From Metaphire vulgaris (Eukaryota > Annelida > Clitellata > Crassiclitellata > Megascolecidae), in assembly GCA_018105865.1 (NCBI GenBank), contig CM030863.1, positions 3,687,601 to 3,751,600 of the forward strand: a DNA stretch of 64,000 nt, in the 5' to 3' direction. The notes below the pieces were generated by a model that saw only the letters and a program-made list of their open reading frames with translations, had not been told where the DNA came from and did no database searches. Positions 39,127-50,124 of this stretch are shown piece after piece. Numbering within the stretch: position 1 is the first letter of the stretch; every line of letters starts with the position of its first letter. A program made the translations under genes and the position numbers.

Positions 39127-40404
39127 TTAACCTACTGTAGAAATATTCGTCAACGTCACGTTCAATTCTTCGTGATGCAAGAACGCGTCAGACCATTTCC
39201 AAAGTTCATACGGCGGAGATTTCTTCATATTTTCTCTCTCTTCGACTCCAACTTTACCTCCATTTCGCATTCGTAATTCGTAGGATGTAAAATTAAATCT
39301 AATATCCTTCAGCTCGACTTGATGATAGTTGAGTCGATACGACGGTAGAAGTTGAGCGTAGAAGAAGCCCCAAGAACGCGATGGCCAAGACATTTCAACG
39401 ACGTGTGAACCCTCTGGCATCAGCATTGACCACTGCAACGCCGCTCCATTGATGCCAAGCATTACTTTCGAAGTGCACGCCGCAATCATCTGCTCTCGTA
39501 TAGAAAGACTTTCAAATATGACTACTCTCACAAATTCTCTGTCAAATCCGCTGTCCAAACACCATCCGATCAGATCGTTGATGTTTATAATTCGACGAGT
39601 ACTTCTAGATATGACGGTGAAGTACTTCGCCTTGTCGTGGGAACATATCCCCGATAGATTGTAGCTGCGTATGAGGTGATCAACGACTTGGCGACTGTCG
39701 TTAAGAATCTTGCGGCTGCCGAATACTGCGTTTCGAAAGCAGGTGTTATTCGCTGCGTTATAGTAGACATCGTGAAAACCGGTCGTATGAAGCGTCCTCG
39801 TGATTTCATCGTAAGTACTGAAGTTCCGGCAAAAGGTGTTGTGGTCTGTTTTTGGAGTTGGATATAGGATTACATTGTCGGCCCCTGGATACAGCATGTT
39901 TGACAGACGAACGACGCTGTATAGCGGAATGTATTCTTCCTCGAAAAAATGGTGCAAGTTTCCCGGACATCTGGACGATACAAAGTAAGCCACCTGATCG
40001 CTAAGCGTGCGGTTCATCAAAGGCAATGATTCGTTTAGAAATTGGATGTCATAATAGTTCCATGGATGACCATTTGGACCGGAAATACCGAGTCGTTGGT
40101 TGCCTGTGCGTTTTTGTGTTTGATCGTAAATAACGATTTTCTGAGTGACTTGGAAACTTATTCCGTGCACGTGTGTGGTAAACGGGGAAGGGAGAAGCTC
40201 CAAGCACACGTTATGAAAGGTGAATATTCCAGGAGTCGAGACTGATCTGAATGAATGCAGCCTTCCATGCGTCTGTTTGGTCTTCGTTTCAAATAATGCT
40301 ATAACACTATAATCAGGAAATGCCAGATAAACGAATGCATTGAGAAGAAACAGGAGCAGAGAAACGACGAAATAAGTCCGTGATCTGTTGGTGGTGACGT
40401 TCAT
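39127..40404 (-). CDS. GT61-family glycosyltransferase (EOGT/POMGNT2-like), type II membrane protein
   Basis: GT61 (DUF563) enzymes of animals transfer N-acetylglucosamine to proteins in the endoplasmic reticulum. The product is 425 residues from the ATG at 40404. It has a short basic cytoplasmic N-terminus (NVTTNRSR), one hydrophobic anchor (YFVVSLLLFLLNAFVYLAF, residues about 10-28), then a lumenal catalytic region. Family motifs: NLHHFFEEEYIPLYSVVRLS, CFRNAVFGSRKIL, and the conserved C-terminal block SIREQMIAACTSKVMLGING then AALQWSMLMPEGSHVVEM. Several N-x-S/T sites are present. The CDS is uninterrupted. A good acceptor (TTTCTATTTGCAG, exon from 40432) just upstream of the start suggests a non-coding first exon. 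It is shorter than human POMGNT2 and EOGT, so the exact subfamily is open. No frameshift is seen. Confidence 0.85.
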   Translation of the reverse strand: MNVTTNRSRTYFVVSLLLFLLNAFVYLAFPDYSVIALFETKTKQTHGRLHSFRSVSTPGIFTFHNVCLELLPSPFTTHVHGISFQVTQKIVIYDQTQKRTGNQRLGISGPNGHPWNYYDIQFLNESLPLMNRTLSDQVAYFVSSRCPGNLHHFFEEEYIPLYSVVRLSNMLYPGADNVILYPTPKTDHNTFCRNFSTYDEITRTLHTTGFHDVYYNAANNTCFRNAVFGSRKILNDSRQVVDHLIRSYNLSGICSHDKAKYFTVISRSTRRIININDLIGWCLDSGFDREFVRVVIFESLSIREQMIAACTSKVMLGINGAALQWSMLMPEGSHVVEMSWPSRSWGFFYAQLLPSYRLNYHQVELKDIRFNFTSYELRMRNGGKVGVEERENMKKSPPYELWKWSDAFLHHEELNVTLTNISTVG

Positions 40405-40957
40405 CACTTCAATGTTGAATCTCCAGAATATGCTGCAAATAGAAAAGAATTCACATCGACCGTTAAGTTACTACGAAAAATTCCTCATGTGTAAAATACT
40501 AACATGGCAGGTTGAGAAGTTCTTGAAACTAACCGTGCTCCGATGACTTGACTAAATAATGGGCGCTGATGTCGAACGTCTCCAATCCGAAAAAATTTTG
40601 AACTTCAGTGTGTGATCTGTCTTACAGTAACCTACCAAGTGTTCCAGTATAGGGCACCATCTCTTATACAGGCCTACTTCTGTGATAAGACTAGGGGTGT
40701 AGGGCAACGTCTTTATCTTCCCAGCGTAGTCTGAAGCGGGGCCCCATCTGTCAAACTTAACTGTGATATACTAGATCGGAATCTTTAAATTTTGAGCAAT
40801 TGGGGAAATCGAATGACCACTTTACGGGAATCGCCCTGGCCTCATTAGATAAAAATATGTTCGGCCTTTCTACTACAACGGGGGGTGTCAAACTCATTTA
40901 ACACTAGAAGGACCAACTGCGTCAATTGACGTAATTGACATTTTTGATTAATGCCAG

Positions 40958-41210
40958 CAGTGGGGTAGCCAGGATTTTCCGAAGGGGGCTATGACTTCTT
41001 CATAAAATCGTGACAAGCAGAATAAGGTCGTCACTTAGTTGTTATGTAGTAACATTAGCGCGGCTGCGACAGCTATACGACTATATTGGTATTTTTGCTT
41101 CTTTTCTTCTTTTTTAAAACCTGAAACCAGATCTATGATAAACCCCAACAAAAATTTGGTCAGCCAGCCAAGGGGTTTTAACCCCAAACACCCCTTTGGC
41201 TACGCCACTG
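40958..41210 (+). mobile_element. hAT MITE CAGTGGGGTAGCC
   Basis: CAGTGGGGTAGCCAGG and TTGGCTACGCCACTG ends; flanks AATGCCAG and AATGCCAT (7/8). Nested in the piggyBac. Confidence 0.85.
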
Positions 41211-41338
41211 AATGCCATTGTTAGAGTTTACATTGAAAAATTCTGAAAAAAATGATTGTTCTTCCTTCAACCCAAGTTATAAGAAATTTTAGAAAACTCT
41301 TTCAATATACTTAGCTAGTGTTTGTACGATGTCTATAT

Positions 41339-42236
41339 CAGTGATGGGTAATTCAATTTCTAATTCTAATTAATTAGCTAATGAATTAGCTATCTGTCTA
41401 ATTCTAATTCTAATCAATTACTTCCAAAATATTGCTAATTCTAATTCTAATTCTAATGAATAGCTTGCTAATTGTAATTGAAAAGAACAATTAGTTGCCT
41501 AATTAGCACACTTGCTTGAGTCAAGTGTTTTGGAACCACGATTCAAACTCAAGTGGATAGAGAGTGCTGAGGAAGGATATTTTATTCAAGGACAAATTAA
41601 ACGTCAAGCAAATTCAATCACAAAGCAGATACACAATAATTATACACCTTTGACACCGGCTGTGGACAATGGCAAATCAGTCACACCTCAAATTAAGTCC
41701 CACAACGATCTATTTGGATATATGGAAGAAACTTTGCTGACGTCAACGGAAACTGAAGAACTCCAAAGTTACTTATATACTACTCCAACCAATATGAACA
41801 CTAATTGTATTTCTTTTTGGGAGGACCATAAATTGAACTTTCCCTGTTTATACCAGCTGAATTTGCAGCATCATATTATACCGGCCACATCTGCTGCTAT
41901 TGAAAGATCATTTAGTGCAGCTGGAATTATTCTTAATTATAGGAGAAATCGATTAGATGATACTTTGTTTGAGTCACTTTTACTTGCAAAATGCAATTCT
42001 GATATAATCTAGATTACGGAGGATGAAATTAATTTCCGCCGTTACATTAAAATGCATTGCAATTTTTATCACTGCACTTCTATTTGCTAATTCTAATTAA
42101 ATTAGAAGGTATCTAATTCTAATTCTAATTAATTGGTTGTGAAATTTTGCTAATTCTAATTCTAAATGTAATTGTAAAATTTCAACTAATTATAATTCTA
42201 ATTAATTAGATAAAAAAGGGCAATTACCCACCACTG
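41339..42236 (+). mobile_element. hAT element with TAATTCTAATTAATT subterminal array and transposase C-terminus
   Basis: CAGTGATGGGTAATTC and GGCAATTACCCACCACTG ends with a perfect 8-bp duplication GTCTATAT (41331-41338 and 42237-42244). Both subterminal regions consist of reiterated TCTAATTCTAATTAATTAG. The open frame 41512-42012 encodes a hAT C-terminal dimerisation domain: SFWEDHKLNFPCLYQLNLQH, then PATSAAIERSFSAAG and NYRRNRLDDT. The catalytic N-terminal part is missing, so it is a deletion derivative. Confidence 0.92.
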
Positions 42237-42313
42237 GTCTATATAGGCCACCTCTAAGGTCCAACCGCGTCAATTGACGCCATCGATTTTCACTATGAAG
42301 CTACCTAGACTTA

Positions 42314-42545
42314 CAGCTGTGTGAAAAAGTCCTGCACGTTTATAGGATTTTGGGATTTTTGTTTTTTATGATTATCCGAGTAACCATTAATGATTTAGGA
42401 TATGCACATCTCAATATATTTCAACGGGTATTTATGTTTTTGGTAAAGAATTTACTAATTATTGTGTGATTGCCTTATGGATCCTCACAAAATTTTTTGT
42501 GAGGAGCGTGAAACGTGAAACGTGCGGGACTTTTTCATACAGCTG
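42314..42545. mobile_element. Tc1/mariner-type MITE, 232 bp
   Basis: CAGCTGTGTGAAAAAGTCC and GGACTTTTTCATACAGCTG inverted ends, TA on both sides (42312-42313 and 42546-42547). Nested in the piggyBac. Confidence 0.85.
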
Positions 42546-42547
42546 TA

Positions 42548-43630
42548 TATGGAAACACTACATTGTATATAGTGAAACAACAATAAATACAGTTACAGTT
42601 TGAGTAGGCCTACTAATAAAAGAACTTATCTTAGTACTAAATAAATATTGAATTGATAAAAATGTCAGTTATAATACCAGGCCTATAAATTATAGCATCT
42701 GATCACAGACAATAAATTATTGTCAACGAATTTCAAACCATGCCTACGCTAATTTAGGCCTACACATGACCATAATGTATATATAGCTGCTAAACACTGT
42801 CCGCAAACTGTTTGTTTGCATCGGCGGATTTTGTTAAAGGCTAGTGTAAGGTTAAGCCTACCCAACTAATCCCACCAAAACAAAAAAATGTTTTTCCATC
42901 AACTGGTGTTGTCTGGTGTTGTCTGGTGTTGTCTGGTCTGTCTTAGCCTCTTTTGTTACTTACTTATTTACATATAAAACACAGTGCCACGCATTCAATA
43001 CATAGACTTTAATATCACACGATTCGCGCAGTGCACGGTCGCCAAGTCAACTGATTGCAAGAAATGCCCAGTGAGCGTTAACAATCGGTGTCCGAACCTC
43101 GCAGTGAACGTTGCACATTGCTGCTGTTCTATAACTATAGGTTTTCATCCTGTTATCTTAATTTTTATTAGTTAACAGTAATGATGAATCTGTAGACAAA
43201 TGAACAGTCACAGTGAAACAGTCGGGCAGTAATATACATGGGCAATTAGATAATTGTACTACTATCGACAGTTGTCGAAACTATGCTGCTTATATGCTAA
43301 AATACCATAATAATTATTACCCTTGTTCATTGTAACAGAACTGCTAACTATAGGTGGTAACTTTGTTGAAATGGTCATCAATTAATGGTGATTTTCAAGT
43401 AAAAAATGGGATACCTAATCAAAAAATGGCATCAGCTTCTGAAGGACTTCGCCCCCAGATCCCCCATGTTAGCCTACCCAAATCTTAAACTCTAAATCCG
43501 CCTATGGTTGTTTGCACTGAGCACACTTACTGTAGTCGTTCGATTGCGCTTGCAATTTGCTCCAACTTCACATATCACTCTCTTCTTCAGCTTACCACTG
43601 ACTAGACAAAAAATATCAACTGCTAGCTCT
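42548..43630. other. piggyBac interior without clear coding motif
   Basis: AT-rich sequence with a short TGGTGTTGTC triplication at 42903-42940. It should correspond to the piggyBac 3' transposase end and 3' untranslated region. I could not read a cysteine-rich C-terminal domain with confidence. Confidence 0.4.
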
Positions 43631-43837
43631 CCTGTCAATTTCGCTTTTCCTGAGCTGCTGAGCTGCTGAGCTGAGCTGAGCTGAGCTGAGCCAGTTCAGA
43701 AACAAACAGCCTTTGTATCCGCGTGTTTACACCAGGCAGATCAAGAATGTTGAAAAAGAGAGCCAGTAGCCATTTTCTGCAAATTGCTTTGGTGCTCATT
43801 TCTCGACAAATATAGTCAAGCATATCAACGCTCCCGG

Positions 43838-44632
43838 CTCGCGACTCCCAGGAGGGCGCACCTGATCAGTCGGGCCCCGTTCCTGATCGATGGAGAGCAC
43901 GTCCTTCCCTCCTCCTAAGTGCGCCTCTTGGGGGTCCACTTCGACGCATCGCTCGCGTTTGACGTCCATATTGGAAACGTCTCCTGGTCCTGCTATTAAT
44001 TATCAGCTGCGGCGGATCAGGGAGATTCGCCGTCACCTACCAACCTCGGCGGCGACTCTCCTAGTCCGTGCTTTCATTATCACAAGGGTCGACTATTGTA
44101 ACAGTATTCTCTGGGGCCTGCCCGACTACCAGCTTAGTCGGCTGCAGATGGTTCTTAATGCCTCTGCCCGGATAATCTTCGGAGTTCGAAGGGGAGAGCC
44201 CAACTCCCCGTTTCTGAAAGAGAAGCTACATTGGTTTCGCATCCCGGATCGTATTGCCTACAAGAGGTGTATCCTCACGTTCCGAGCCCTGCACGATCCA
44301 GCTTTCCCGGACTACCTGGCGTCGTTGGTCCTAAGACCGTCGTCTACCGACAGGCGTCTGCAACTAAGGTCCAGTCGTGACGTCAGACTGGTCGTTCATC
44401 ATCCGTCTCGGCGAGAGGTCGTTCAAGTGCGGAAATCCAATTCTTTGGAACGCATTACCTGGTCACGTGACTAGAGAGTCCAATCTTGATTCGTTCGCAA
44501 GGAAACTTAAAACGTATTTATTCGAGACCTCGTATTAGTGTAAAGCGCTCTAGCCTTTGACTCTTCGTTCATGTTTTTCCGCTATGTAAATTGACTTTTA
44601 ACCTAACCTAACATAGCCTAACCTAACCTAAC
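43838..44632 (+). mobile_element. CR1/L2-like LINE 3' fragment with (CCTAA)n tail
   Basis: The plus-strand frame 43890-44474 gives the post-RT C-terminus of CR1/L2 elements: HLPTSAATLLVRAFIITRVD, YCNSILWGLPDYQLSRLQMV, NASARIIFG, LHWFRIPDRIAYKRCILTFR. It ends AAGCGCTCTAGCCTTTGACT and CTAACCTAACATAGCC then CTAACCTAAC. AACGCT occurs at both edges (43830-43835 and 44628-44633), a possible target duplication. It splits the piggyBac transposase. Confidence 0.85.
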
Positions 44633-44916
44633 GCTGCTTTATTTCTGCTGTATTTCGGAATTGTTTCGGGCTTTTTCTTTTCATCACATTGTTGACAAAG
44701 CCATTACGGATGTGTTTTGTTTTGTAGACGGTCAAATTGAGCGAAGAACTGCTGTGGAAAATCGACACATGTATAGAGGGAGGAAATTCTACCAGTGGTT
44801 CAACCACAGAGGTTCTTATCACCAGTAGCTTTTCTGCAGACACTCTACTCGTAAAAAAGTTGTCAATTGTCACGTTATAACCAAGTCCTAGGTATGATTG
44901 CATTATTTTGCATATG

Positions 44917-45430
44917 CAGTGTTGTAAAGTATTTAAATACTTTAGTATTTAAATACTATTTAAATACTTTGTCCAGTATTTAAGAAAGTATTGAAATACC
45001 CATCCAAAATTAAGTATTTAAATACTATTTAAATACCATACAGTATTTGGATGTATTTAAGAAATTTAAATACTTTTGATTTATTGCAATTTTCACGTGC
45101 ACGACTTTCTATTATTTCGTCAGCCGTTTTTACATTTTCTTTACTGATGGTTTTAGAAAGTTGAACATTAAGTAGGCCTACATTGACATTGTTAGAAATA
45201 ATTTTAACTAACATTTCTTTACACAAAAATAAGGTTGTGGTGAATCATGTGTCAAATACATTATAAAGTATTTTAAAAAGTATTTAAAACTTATTTGCCA
45301 GTATCTAAATACTTACCTCGGTATTTTGGCATTTAAATACTATTTAAATACTACATGAGAACCAAAGTGAAAGTATTATGTATTTATGAAAGTATTTCAA
45401 TACTTCAGTGAAGTATTTATTACAGCACTG
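44917..45430. mobile_element. hAT MITE with AAGTATTTAAATACT array, 514 bp
   Basis: CAGTGTTGTAAAGTATTT and GTATTTATTACAGCACTG ends, perfect 8-bp duplication TGCATATG (44909-44916 and 45431-45438). Both subterminal regions are reiterated AAGTATTTAAATACT palindromes. It interrupts the piggyBac transposase between its LGKDEARVDSLGTHVVMQ and QSYLGLGYNV segments. Confidence 0.93.
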
Positions 45431-45685
45431 TGCATATGTTGCATTACAACGTGTGTACCGAGACTATCGACTCTGGCCTCGTCCTTCCCCAAGTATACGG
45501 TTTGATGTACAAACAACATTGTCAGATTCACTGCCACTTTTGGTTTCCGCTAGATATTTACAATGTTGCCAGTGTTTGTACTGTAGTCATCCTGCGCTGA
45601 GGACGATTTTCCCGCTGAGCCGATGTTGAGGGCTCTTGAACTGTAGCTGTTGGCTGTTGCGCACCTTGTCTTGTACTGCACGTTT

Positions 45686-46107
45686 GGGGCTGTCCATTAA
45701 TTACGTCAACAAAACAGGGGCAGGTGTTTGAAACAGTTTGACAGTTGTTGACAGGGGGAAGAGAAGATGACGTCAACAATTTCATTTTTCACAAATGATA
45801 AAATATAGGAAATTTGATGGAATGCTATTTATTATGACGGAAAAAGCCTGACAAGCAAAAAAGTCATCACCACCACATTATGACGCTTGATGAACAAAAT
45901 AAAAGGGGAAAGGTTTCATCGTTGCAAAAATAATAACCTTCTAAACTTTTAGGGGGACCCGTCACTGGTCTTAGTGTGGGGGGGGGTCAAAAGTTTTTGG
46001 CATAATTATAGGGAATTATAGGGAGGCCACTGAAAGTTGAAAGTTGTTGACAAGGGGGGAGGGGTCAAAATTGTCCAAAATTGTTGACATAATTAATGGA
46101 CAGCCCC
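45686..46107. mobile_element. MITE with GGGGCTGTCCATTAATTACG ends
   Basis: GGGGCTGTCCATTAATTACG and TAATTAATGGACAGCCCC ends, TTT on both sides. Same family as 34277-34672. Nested in the piggyBac. Confidence 0.88.
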
Positions 46108-46674
46108 TTTGGCAACTTTCGTACGTGATTCAGTGACAGAGTCAGCTTCGGTAGCTTTCACAACCGAATTACTTCGAGACCGCTTCTTATTTTATACTGT
46201 AGTATAAATAAAAATGAAAGCAACGATAAAAATAATAAAACAGGAGTACCATCATGATTACACTTGAAAACTAAAACAAACAATGCCGTTTCTACTACTG
46301 GCCACTAACAGGCCACAAGCTCTCTAACTGTATATGCATAGGCCCTAATAGGACAATAAATTTAATACTTAATGAATATAAACGGAATTGATTTATTAAT
46401 TCAACGATAGCCACAATATAAAACAACATTAATACTTTAACTAATAGGCCTATCAATTTCTGGACTATTCGATTAACAAAAATTAATGAAGCGCGAGTAA
46501 CACAAGTTACAAAATAGCTGAAAAAACAATATAGAATATTTATTAACAGCATAAAATATTAGTAAACTTCATTTTTAAAGAAGTATAAGTAGATGAAATA
46601 CATTGATTTCCTTATATTAATTCCAATAGATATCTCACAGAATCAACCAATTGTAAACATTTGCGTCAATTGAC

Positions 46675-46927
46675 CAGTGATTGGCAAAAGTTAACTAAAA
46701 ATTAGTTAACTTTTAGTTAAACTACTTTTTTTAGTTGCATCAAAAGTTAAACTGGTTGGGTAAAAGTTTAGTTAAGGCATTAGTTAAGCTGAATTTTTTT
46801 AGTTAACTGGCTAATAGTTAAACTTGAGTTATTCAGATTTTATGCCACTTTCAGCACAGGCTAAGTCACGAGTACTTTTCATGTCAACCGCATATTTACC
46901 TGTTTCAATTATGAATTATTATTACTA

Positions 46928-46958
<31 letters not shown>

Positions 46959-47326
46959 TTATTATTATTATTATTATTATTACCGTTATTACCGTTATTA
47001 CCGTTATTATTATTATTATTATTATTATTATGTTTATTATTATGTTTATTATTATTATTATGTTTAACAATTGTTAAAATTGTGCTATATGAAATTATAA
47101 TCGTAAATCGTGTTCGTTGCAGTTTGTTGCCTAGTTTTACTAGCTCAGTATAGCTCATGTCAAAGTTAAAAAGTTAAAGTCATAAGTTAAACTTCTTTTA
47201 ATTAGTTATCAGTTAAAGTTAAACTACTACAGTGAAAAGTTAGTTACTTAAAAAGTCAAACTGCTTGATAGCAAAAATAGTTTAGTTAAAGTTTAACTAA
47301 TAAAATTTAGTTAGTGCCCATCACTG
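46675..47326. mobile_element. hAT MITE with AAAGTTAACTAA array and (TTA)n core
   Basis: CAGTGATTGGCAAAAGTTAA and TTAGTGCCCATCACTG ends, perfect 8-bp duplication CAATTGAC (46667-46674 and 47327-47334). Both flanks are reiterated AAGTTAAACT/AGTTAACTTT motifs, and the centre is (TTA)n at 46915-47066. Confidence 0.92.
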
Positions 47327-47815
47327 CAATTGACACACGTGGGCCTTCTAGGTATAACAATTCTGGCCCTTCTAGTGTTAATATAGCGGGCCACATAAAA
47401 GTCTTTGTGGTTGTTGCGGGTCGGATTTGTATATAACATTAACACGTACCTCAGTAGGCCTATTACACAAAACAGTGTATAAAAATTTTGAAACATTTTC
47501 CATTTCATTTCAATCGTAGCCTATGTAAACAATTTGAGTTTCATAGCCTATATGCAATTTCCAATTTTCATACATGTAATTTTTGAATACGCCTTAAATA
47601 AATATCTTTGCTTAAACATAAAGTTTTTCTTGTATTCAGCCACATACACGCGGTCCGAATGAAAAGCTGTCGCGGGACCGGATCCGGCTCGCGGGCCATA
47701 TGTTTGACACGCCTGTACTAGAATCTCATAGCCAGTCTAAGTCTTAGGTTGAGAGGGTCTGATCCAGTGGCTAAAGGCTTCCACTTAACAGGCGTCATCT
47801 CAATAATTAATCAAT

Positions 47816-47938
47816 CAGTGGCGAAAAGTTGGGACCCTATAGCGTAATGCTACATGCCTTAAACAACAAATGGTTGGTCCCCCATGATTGCATCCCCCCA
47901 CTAGGCCCCCAGCTTGACAAGTCTTAGAGCCGCCACTG
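47816..47938 (-). mobile_element. hAT MITE, family A, truncated
   Basis: The right end GAGCCGCCACTG and the internal GTTGGGACCCTATAG are family A. The left end is CAGTGGCGAAAAG. I see no matching flanks. Confidence 0.65.
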
Positions 47939-47939
47939 G

Positions 47940-48330
47940 TCCGAACTCCCTCTCCACCATTCTTGGGGATGAGCTAATGAACATCAAGACAGACACGCCA
48001 TACCATTTTAGCCCGACTATGGTGTTTGAAAAGACGTCGAGAGCTTTCCCAGCGGGGTCTGGCCAAATATACCGCAATACAACCAAATATATCTATTTTC
48101 TTGACAATCACACTTCTCTGCCGAAAATGTTTTCCTAATGTAACTCGCCAATGTTTCCATTCAGGAGATCTAAGCGCTTTGAATTTCTTGCGGGACAATT
48201 TTACATCTATGAAAATATAACGCGCAACAGGCTCTTGCGGTCATATTTATCTCCAAGTTCTGACGGAGTTCGAGAAATTTTAAGGACGTCCTCTATTTCT
48301 AAATGACAAAATTACCACAATAAGTCGACA
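47940..48330. other. No gene or repeat recognised
   Basis: Short opposing open frames only, with no family motif that I can name. Confidence 0.3.
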
Positions 48331-48334
48331 TCGC

Positions 48335-48639
48335 CAGTGGCGGTTTCAGGAATTTCTTAGCGGGGGAGGGATGAAATGAATTCATAGGAAGTTGGTAGGG
48401 GGATGAAATTAGAAGGAAAAAATTAACAAACTTTGCATGAAAGGGATCACAAAAAGGGAATTTTATCTCTAAGTTTATGACACTTTACCAAAAAATAAGT
48501 CGACATGCAAAAAAAGTAAAGGTCATCCGCAGCTTTTCCCCGTAGTTTTACTACACTTTTACCCAAAAATAGGTTTCAAAAACAAAAAAAATCGGTGGGG
48601 GATGCTTCTACACTCATCCCCCACGTGGAACCGCCAATG
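48335..48639 (-). mobile_element. hAT MITE, family B
   Basis: CAGTGGCGGTTTCAGG and GTGGAACCGCCAATG ends, flanks GACATCGC and GAGAGCGC (6/8), internal reverse of the TGCTTGTCAACCTATTTTTC signature. Confidence 0.75.
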
Positions 48640-48669
48640 GAGAGCGCATTGTGTTTCAGGTGCGAGCAG

Positions 48670-49010
48670 GCATAGCAGTTATTATTATTCCAGGACAATT
48701 TCTATAGCGCTGTAACGTAGAAATATACCAAAATCAAAAGCGTTTTAACAACGCTGACATGCCAAATGAAGGTCCGAAGGTGTCGATGTTAAAATCCGCT
48801 CGGATGATAGAAAGGACTCGCTGCCGGGTAGTAATCCGGTGCTAAGTCCTTTAGAAGCGGTCCTCGCAAGAAAATTGTAGCCAATTTGACAGGTCAACGA
48901 GGAACGGAAGATGACGTTAGGGTGCCGCGAGTTGGTAGCGGGAGTTCTCCGAACGGTAACATCCGACGGTGAAATCCAAGAAGCGGTATTCCGTGTAAGG
49001 TTAAATTTCA
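48670..49010 (-). mobile_element. Probable LINE 3' relic with (AAT)n tail
   Basis: On the minus strand the sequence ends in TTACAGCGCTATAGAAATTG then CCTGGAATAATAATAA. This is the GCGCTATA-plus-microsatellite ending shared with 55365-55410, 62590-62640 and 19725-19780. The coding part is not identifiable. Confidence 0.45.
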
Positions 49011-49239
49011 TGATTATAGCTTCTATTAGGCCTATGGCTGATTTGTCAAATGTGCCATCATCAGTTTCAAATCAATTTTTTTCAAATTTGCAATCCAACC
49101 AGCAAAGAAAGCGTTCCTTTCAGAATGGCGTTGATAAACACGAAGAACCTCGCCAAGTTTTTAGAGGACCAGCACGTTTTAGAGGAAGGGTAGCCAACTC
49201 TAGCAGTGGCGTACAAAGGGGTATCTCTGATCTATAGCA

Positions 49240-50116
49240 CTCTGCCTCTTTGGTCTTTGCACCCTCTGGTTTTTCAAGATTTCACCAGAAAATATTTTAA
49301 AATTTGTTTCAGGGATATTTGCTTCATAATTTAATTTGTGCAATTAGTAAAAATGCAGGCGTGCCTGATGCGCCCCATAATTAATAATTATTAATAAACT
49401 TAAACTGTATGTTATTGCAGAACAAAGAATAAAAGTTAATTTTCCAACTTTTTAAATTTCAGCATACTCCTTTAAGCCTGTCTAAATACGCCCATGAGTT
49501 ACTCTAGCCCATATTTGACACCATTATGCAATTACTGTTGGCCGTCATATTTTAAAACGATTTCTCATAGACTAGAGACTGATAGTAGGCTTATATCTTC
49601 ATTTACAAATAATAACTTACCTGACTCTGTTGAGTTTGGCTGTTGAATATTCTGAGTTTTAAAAGTTCATCTATCGTCACCACACTTATTCTGTTCTTAT
49701 AAGGGTGCTTATGCGCTAATTCTGCACAGAATTAAACGTCGGACGTAATTCGTCCTGGTTTCTCGGAGGGATCAGGGTAAAGTAATCAGAATTTCTGGGA
49801 AATCTAAATGCGATTTAAGAAGAGAACAAGGAAGACCAAGCTCTCTTAACTGGTCGAGTCGGTCAAGTTTAACGCCTACACGACGCGCACTTCTGCCGAT
49901 CTCTATCTATGCACCTGTACGTATGAAGGTACATCACGGAACCGAGGCGTGTCTGCAAACACCGTTCATGAACCTTGGTCGGCACTTGTCTGATCTGACG
50001 CATGTTAAAACGTCTTCCTAAGGTTCAACGCTTCTTATTTATCGCGGGTCGATTCTGTTTGGCTCCACCCATGGGTTGCGTTACCGTTAGACATTTCCAT
50101 GTTTATGATGGTTTGG
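49240..50116. other. Intergenic, nothing recognised
   Basis: AT-rich sequence without a family motif, inverted ends or coding frames on either strand that I can interpret. Confidence 0.4.
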
Positions 50117-50124
50117 GTTGAGTC

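Larger units (their letters stand above)
40898..47381 (-). mobile_element. piggyBac element with decayed transposase and at least seven nested insertions
   Basis: TTAACACTAGAAGGACC and GGCCCTTCTAGTGTTAA are inverted ends (one mismatch), each starting with the TTAA that piggyBac elements duplicate. Just inside them are GCGTCAATTGACG-like palindromes. Minus-strand transposase pieces: TVYLGKDEARVDSLGTHVVM (about 45510-45442), QSYLGLGYNVTIDNFFTS (44900-44847), and VDMLDYICREMSTK...WLLALFFNILDLPGVNTRIQ (43829-43700). These match the piggyBac DDE region order. The hAT at 44917-45430 and the LINE at 43838-44632 interrupt it between these pieces. Confidence 0.85.
40879..47715. mobile_element. hAT element split by a large piggyBac nest
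   Basis: Left end CGGGGGGTGTCAAACTCAT and right end ATATGTTTGACACGCCTG, with GCGGGCCA subterminal text on the right, as in common hAT elements. Flanks TACTACAA and TACTAGAA (7/8). Without the piggyBac at 40898-47381 it would be only about 350 bp, so it is a non-autonomous element. Confidence 0.8.

Noticed and set aside
42984..43175. Cysteine-rich plus-strand frame (CTVAKSTDCKKCPVS) as a small secreted peptide
   Set aside because: It lies within the piggyBac interior, has no signal peptide, and is probably noise or antisense of the transposase end.
46824..47153. Poly-Tyr/poly-Leu frame
   Set aside because: Translation of the (TTA)n core of the hAT at 46675-47326.
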